Source of the DNA: Brasenia schreberi
Lineage: Eukaryota > Streptophyta > Magnoliopsida > Nymphaeales > Cabombaceae
Length of the DNA: 64,000 nt
NCBI GenBank assembly: GCA_036023115.1
Contig: JAYKKT010000074.1
Coordinates: 8,864,501-8,928,500, forward strand
Direction of reading: 5' to 3'
Shown here: positions 63,894 through 64,000 of the stretch, in pieces
How the letters are laid out: each line of letters starts with the position of its first letter
How positions within the stretch are numbered: position 1 is the stretch's first letter
The notes under the pieces: model-generated
What the model was told of the DNA's origin: nothing
Databases searched by the model: none
The model's input: only the letters and a program-made list of their open reading frames with translations
Program-made: the position numbers and the translations under genes

Positions 63894-64000
63894 GTAAGGA
63901 CATACATACACATGTACATGCAGGCCTTCACTTTAGAGGCACACGTGCAGATTCGTTTTGTTATTTTAACTAGTCCTCTTGTCCATATACCGAACAACAG

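Overview
The window is nuclear DNA of a flowering plant. The evidence is split genes with plant-type introns, plant-specific gene families (a BAG7-type co-chaperone, a TAXI/EDGP-type aspartic-protease-fold protein, a plant-class oxysterol-binding protein), plant Copia and Gypsy-type LTR retrotransposons primed by initiator-tRNA-Met, RTE-clade LINEs ending in (TTG)n, and very abundant (TA)n, (CT)n and (GA)n microsatellites. I cannot name the species. It is a low-gene-density segment of a genome rich in old repeats. Exon coordinates were read by eye from splice sites and reading-frame continuity.

Layout. 0.75-4.4 kb: the first three coding exons of the nucleoporin gene NUP155 on the minus strand, continuing off the left edge. 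Its first two introns both appear to use GC donors. 7.0-11.1 kb: a complete three-exon BAG7-like gene on the plus strand, divergent from NUP155. 12.3-19.2 kb: a decayed flavin-containing monooxygenase (FMO GS-OX-like) gene on the minus strand, whose last exon is split by an almost complete Copia element (12,373-18,183, matching 5-bp target duplications with one mismatch). 19.9-22.4 kb: the 3' half of a second, unrelated Copia element. 25.06-25.26 kb: a lone last exon of another FMO. 25.9-29.2 kb: a complete six-exon adenine phosphoribosyltransferase gene (minus, 187 aa). 29.3-44 kb: no recognisable gene, but microsatellites, microsatellite-bounded dispersed repeats, MITE-like and SINE-like elements and a LINE fragment. 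44.2-45.3 kb: a 5'-truncated RTE LINE with a perfect 15-bp target duplication. 46.5-47.2 kb: an intronless PAP2-type lipid phosphate phosphatase (LPP-beta-like, minus). 47.9-51.2 kb: an internally deleted Copia element of the same family as the 12.4-kb one. 51.4-56.9 kb: a TAXI/EDGP-like pseudogene (minus), split after codon 12 by a non-autonomous Gypsy-type LTR element (52,524-56,898). 60.2 kb to the right edge: exons for the sterol/PI4P-binding domain of an ORP1/ORP2-class oxysterol-binding-protein-related protein (plus, running off the edge), with an RTE LINE in its first visible intron.

The five apparently working genes act in unrelated housekeeping processes: the nuclear pore, stress co-chaperoning, purine salvage, lipid dephosphorylation and lipid transfer. 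There is no operon-like or cluster logic. APRT and LPP-beta may be an ancestral neighbour pair, because I recall their Arabidopsis counterparts APT3 and LPP-beta as near neighbours on chromosome 4. I saw no strong candidate for an undescribed biological system. The observations most worth testing are a six-fold Cys-Pro repeat in the BAG7-like protein that fits the heme-regulatory-motif pattern, the two consecutive GC-AG introns of NUP155, two genes broken by datable retrotransposon insertions, and families of short dispersed elements that begin and end in microsatellites.
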